Shown here piece after piece: positions 61,601-64,000 of a DNA stretch of 64,000 bases. The position numbers and the translations under genes are program-made. The notes beneath the pieces are model-generated. The model made no database searches. It saw nothing but the letters and a program-made list of their open reading frames with translations, and was not told where the DNA came from. The stretch lies in NCBI GenBank assembly GCA_945907065.1, contig CAMDSC010000001.1:223190-287189 (forward strand). The letters run 5' to 3'. Numbering within the stretch: position 1 is the stretch's first letter; each line of letters starts with the position of its first letter. The DNA comes from Chitinophaga pinensis (GTDB lineage: Bacteria > Bacteroidota > Bacteroidia > NS11-12g > UBA9320).

Positions 61601-62965
61601 ATGCAAAGCCAGTATATATCGCAAAACAAAGACCGCTTCCTAAATGAATTATTTGAAATTTTGCGTATCCCAAGTATAAGTGCTGATAAAGCTTTTTTAG
61701 GTGATGTAAGGAAAACAGCAGAATTTGTAAGGGATAAAATGATAGCTGCAGGAGCTGAGAATGTGGTATTGGAAGAAACCGCAGGAAACCCCATTGTGTA
61801 TGGCGATAAAATATTTGACCCAAGTTTACCTACCGTTTTGGTTTATGGGCATTATGATGTGCAACCTTCGGTACCCGATGAACTTTGGACCACACCGGCA
61901 TTTGAGCCAACCGTGAGAGATGGTAAAATTTACGCTCGTGGTGCTTGTGATGATAAGGGCCAGATGTATATGCACTTAAAAGCATTTGAAACCATGATGC
62001 AAACCAATACATTGGCTTGCAATGTTAAATTTATGATAGAAGGTGAGGAAGAGGTGGGCAGCACAAATTTGGGAATTTATGTTAAGAGCCACCACGAAAA
62101 ACTGAAAGCCGATGTGATACTGATTTCTGATACAGGAATGATAGCAAATGATATTCCTTCCATTGATGTAGGATTGCGGGGCTTGAGTTATGTGGAAGTA
62201 GAAGTAACCGGGCCAAACCGCGATTTGCATTCAGGGGTTTATGGAGGAGCCGTAGCTAATCCTATCAACATCCTTTGCACCATGATAGCGAGTATGCACG
62301 ATGAAAACAGGCATATCACCATCCCCGGATTTTATGATGATGTGAATGTGATAAGTGAAGCCGATAGGAAAGCTTTAAATTCTGCACCTTTTGATTTAGA
62401 ACATTATAAAAAAGATTTGGAAATTGAGGATGTGATGGGAGAGAAGGGTTACTCAACCCTGGAAAGAACGGGTATTCGTCCAACATTTGAAGTAAACGGA
62501 ATTTGGGGAGGATACATTGGCGAAGGAGCTAAAACCGTTTTACCATCCAAGGCCTATGCTAAAATTTCAATGCGATTAATCCCCAATCAAAAATCAAAAG
62601 CCATTACCAAATTGTTCTCTGATTATTTCGTGTCCATTGCTCCAAAAGGAGTAAAAGTAAAAGTAACTCCTCACCATGGTGGCGAGGCCGCTATAACTCC
62701 AACAGATTCTGTAGCTTTTAAGGCAGCTTCCAAAGCCATTGAAACTACTTATGGCAAAGCACCTATACCAACTTTTGGTGGAGGAAGTATCCCAATTGTG
62801 GCATTGTTTGAAAAGGAATTAGGAGTAAAAACAGTATTGATGGGATTTGGATTGGACAGCGATGCTATTCATTCCCCAAATGAACATTATGGTTTATTCA
62901 ATTACTACAAAGGCATTGAAACCATTCCATATTTTTATAAATATTTTGCCGATATGATGAAATAG
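61601..62965 (+). CDS. M20-family metallodipeptidase
   Basis: A 454-residue zinc peptidase of the M20/M25/M40 family. Metal ligands are in the expected places: VLVYGHYDVQP (His), ARGACDDKGQ (Asp bridging), IEGEEEVGS (catalytic Glu followed by a ligand Glu), DTGMIAND (Asp), and a C-terminal His in DAIHSPNEHYG. The dimerisation domain (GLSYVEVEVTGPNRDLHSGVYGG) is intact. It has no signal peptide and should act on di- or small peptides in the cytoplasm. It follows the palindrome cluster and a strong gap, so it is probably transcribed alone. Confidence 0.96.
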   Translation: MQSQYISQNKDRFLNELFEILRIPSISADKAFLGDVRKTAEFVRDKMIAAGAENVVLEETAGNPIVYGDKIFDPSLPTVLVYGHYDVQPSVPDELWTTPAFEPTVRDGKIYARGACDDKGQMYMHLKAFETMMQTNTLACNVKFMIEGEEEVGSTNLGIYVKSHHEKLKADVILISDTGMIANDIPSIDVGLRGLSYVEVEVTGPNRDLHSGVYGGAVANPINILCTMIASMHDENRHITIPGFYDDVNVISEADRKALNSAPFDLEHYKKDLEIEDVMGEKGYSTLERTGIRPTFEVNGIWGGYIGEGAKTVLPSKAYAKISMRLIPNQKSKAITKLFSDYFVSIAPKGVKVKVTPHHGGEAAITPTDSVAFKAASKAIETTYGKAPIPTFGGGSIPIVALFEKELGVKTVLMGFGLDSDAIHSPNEHYGLFNYYKGIETIPYFYKYFADMMK

Positions 62966-62967
62966 GT

Positions 62968-63579
62968 TTAAATCAATGTTTTTGGTTTACCAACGGTAAC
63001 CTGTTGGTCCATATCTATGGATGATAAAACGAAATGAATACCAATTACAGTGAGAGAAATCCACTCAGCTGCTAATAGCGATATGATATCGGCAAAAGCA
63101 AAAGGAATTGCAGCTATGATTAGTATAGCCATAAATATACTCTTCTTTTTGTCTTTATCTTTATAAAAAATACCTGTTACCAGTGCATTTCCAATAAAAA
63201 AAATCCCGGCAAATGTGAAATGAGGTATAGGATATTCTTCATGTGGAAAACAAATAACTCCAATCAAGCTCAAACCGAGTATTACATTATACCATTGGCC
63301 ATGCCAGCTAATATTCATGTGCTGTTCATTTTTATAATATATAGCTCCATTATAAATAAAAAGCATCGCAGCAATGCACATTAACATTCCAAAAACATGG
63401 CTGTTATTCATATAAACATAATTGCTAATACTCGGCCTAAAAGTATGAGGAATCGTATCGTCGGCTAAATACAAAATAAGCGGAATGATAATACAGAAAA
63501 GGCCAACAAATCTCTCAAAATATTTAAAAGTTGATAAAGGATCAGCCAGTTTTACTTTAACATTGTCAATGATTTTCAT
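62968..63579 (-). CDS. Polytopic membrane protein of unknown function
   Basis: A 203-residue protein with about six predicted helices (FVGLFCIIIPLILYLA, FGMLMCIAAMLFIYNGA, VILGLSLIGVICF, FTFAGIFFIGNALVTGIFY, SIFMAILIIAAIPFAFA, WISLTVIGIHFVLSSI). The IGxxxICFPHEEYP segment and the charged tail have no match I know. It is convergent with the M20 gene, two bases between stops, and stands alone on its strand. Confidence 0.8.
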   Translation of the reverse strand: MKIIDNVKVKLADPLSTFKYFERFVGLFCIIIPLILYLADDTIPHTFRPSISNYVYMNNSHVFGMLMCIAAMLFIYNGAIYYKNEQHMNISWHGQWYNVILGLSLIGVICFPHEEYPIPHFTFAGIFFIGNALVTGIFYKDKDKKKSIFMAILIIAAIPFAFADIISLLAAEWISLTVIGIHFVLSSIDMDQQVTVGKPKTLI

Positions 63580-63743
63580 AAATTAAGTAGTTAATTGTTT
63601 TTCAAATATAGGAATTGAATATAAAAAATCAATAGTAGTTTTTCATAAATTACTCAATACAAAACAAAAACGGAGTTATGTTTTATTAAGAAAAAAAATT
63701 GAAACAAATAAGGAATCAGGGTAAAATTTTATTTTGTAGAGTC

Positions 63744-63998
63744 TTAACTAAATTTAGTAATTGCATCTTTGTGAAGTATTATTTTAATCAGCTGGATAAT
63801 TGCTGTAATTGCAAATATTCCACCGATTACCCAATTTAAATAGTGTTCGCTATTAGCAATTCGCTGAACCATCCATTTACCACCAAAAATAAAAACACAA
63901 TTGCCCAGTAATGTGCCAATACCAATTCCTACGATATAAAAGTTGTATTGGTTTGGTTTTGGTTCTAATATTTTTTTGGTAAACAAAATAGTACTCCA
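63744..63998 (-). CDS. LysE-family transporter, C-terminal part (cut by window end)
   Basis: The frame is open to the end of the window, so the N-terminus lies outside (the TTG at 63986 is not the start). The visible ~85 residues have two membrane helices (YIVGIGIGTLLGNCVFIF and HYLNWVIGGIFAITAIIQLI) with RIAN between, which fits the last helices of LysE/RhtB exporters that export amino acids. Only this much can be supported. Confidence 0.55.
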   Translation of the reverse strand, partial: WSTILFTKKILEPKPNQYNFYIVGIGIGTLLGNCVFIFGGKWMVQRIANSEHYLNWVIGGIFAITAIIQLIKIILHKDAITKFS

Positions 63999-64000
63999 TC

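Overview
The window is an AT-rich chromosomal segment from a member of the Bacteroidota. The evidence is protein content: type IX secretion (T9SS) C-terminal sorting domains of type A and type B, a TonB-dependent receptor with a carboxypeptidase-like N-terminal domain, DUF4249, DUF5723, DUF5606, DUF6427-like and DUF1573 proteins, and a fused MoaC-MoaB. Start codons generally lack Shine-Dalgarno sequences, and promoter-like boxes of the Bacteroidota form TAnnTTTG lie before several genes. Genus and family cannot be fixed from the sequence alone. No prophage, CRISPR array, rRNA operon or intact transposon is present; gene density is high and most content is housekeeping plus envelope or secreted proteins.

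Layout. 1-5.6 kb: the 3' part of a very large T9SS type B secreted protein and a small secreted protein. 5.6-14.2 kb (minus strand): uvrC, frr, a membrane/secreted protein pair, an APC permease, a DinB-like protein, a CAP-domain lipoprotein and a SixA-like phosphatase. 14.3-22.2 kb: a small lipoprotein, a DUF423 protein, a lipoprotein/DUF5723 pair, and a SpoIIM-DUF4129-DUF4350 membrane operon. 22.2-23.3 kb: a decayed zone with fragments of a two-component system, insertion-sequence-like ends and a tRNA-Ala. 23.4-28 kb (minus): a LysM/M23 peptidase, ribF, truB and a T9SS protein. 28-33 kb: a TonB-dependent receptor and a T9SS-exported hydrolase-fold protein whose nucleophile Ser appears to be Gly. 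33.2-37.9 kb: a molybdenum cofactor operon (moeA, TSUP transporter, moaD, moeB, moaE, moaCB).

38-40.8 kb (minus): beta-carbonic anhydrase and a SulP anion transporter, then a small secreted protein without an ATG start. 40.9-45.5 kb: an LtaS-like sulfatase-fold enzyme, a heptanucleotide repeat array sitting on the start of a secreted protein, two tandem paralogous T9SS proteins and a small membrane protein. 45.5-58.7 kb: tRNA-Leu, a T9SS BNR-like protein, DUF5606, panB, lipoproteins, DUF1573, enoyl-CoA hydratase, an MDR oxidoreductase, a DEDD exonuclease/GIY-YIG fusion, a radical SAM enzyme and a large lipoprotein. 58.8-64 kb: tRNA-Lys, an ECF sigma/anti-sigma/outer-membrane barrel operon, a cluster of palindromes, an M20 dipeptidase, and two membrane proteins, the last cut by the window edge.

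I do not see a clear new defence or biosynthetic system. The items most worth a second look are the scarred two-component locus with a 25-bp element also found 25 kb away, the TTCAAAC array that has displaced a start codon, the predicted pseudo-hydrolase exported by T9SS, the SpoIIM operon lacking its usual MoxR/DUF58 partners, and the many genes that can only start at TTG, GTG or CTG.
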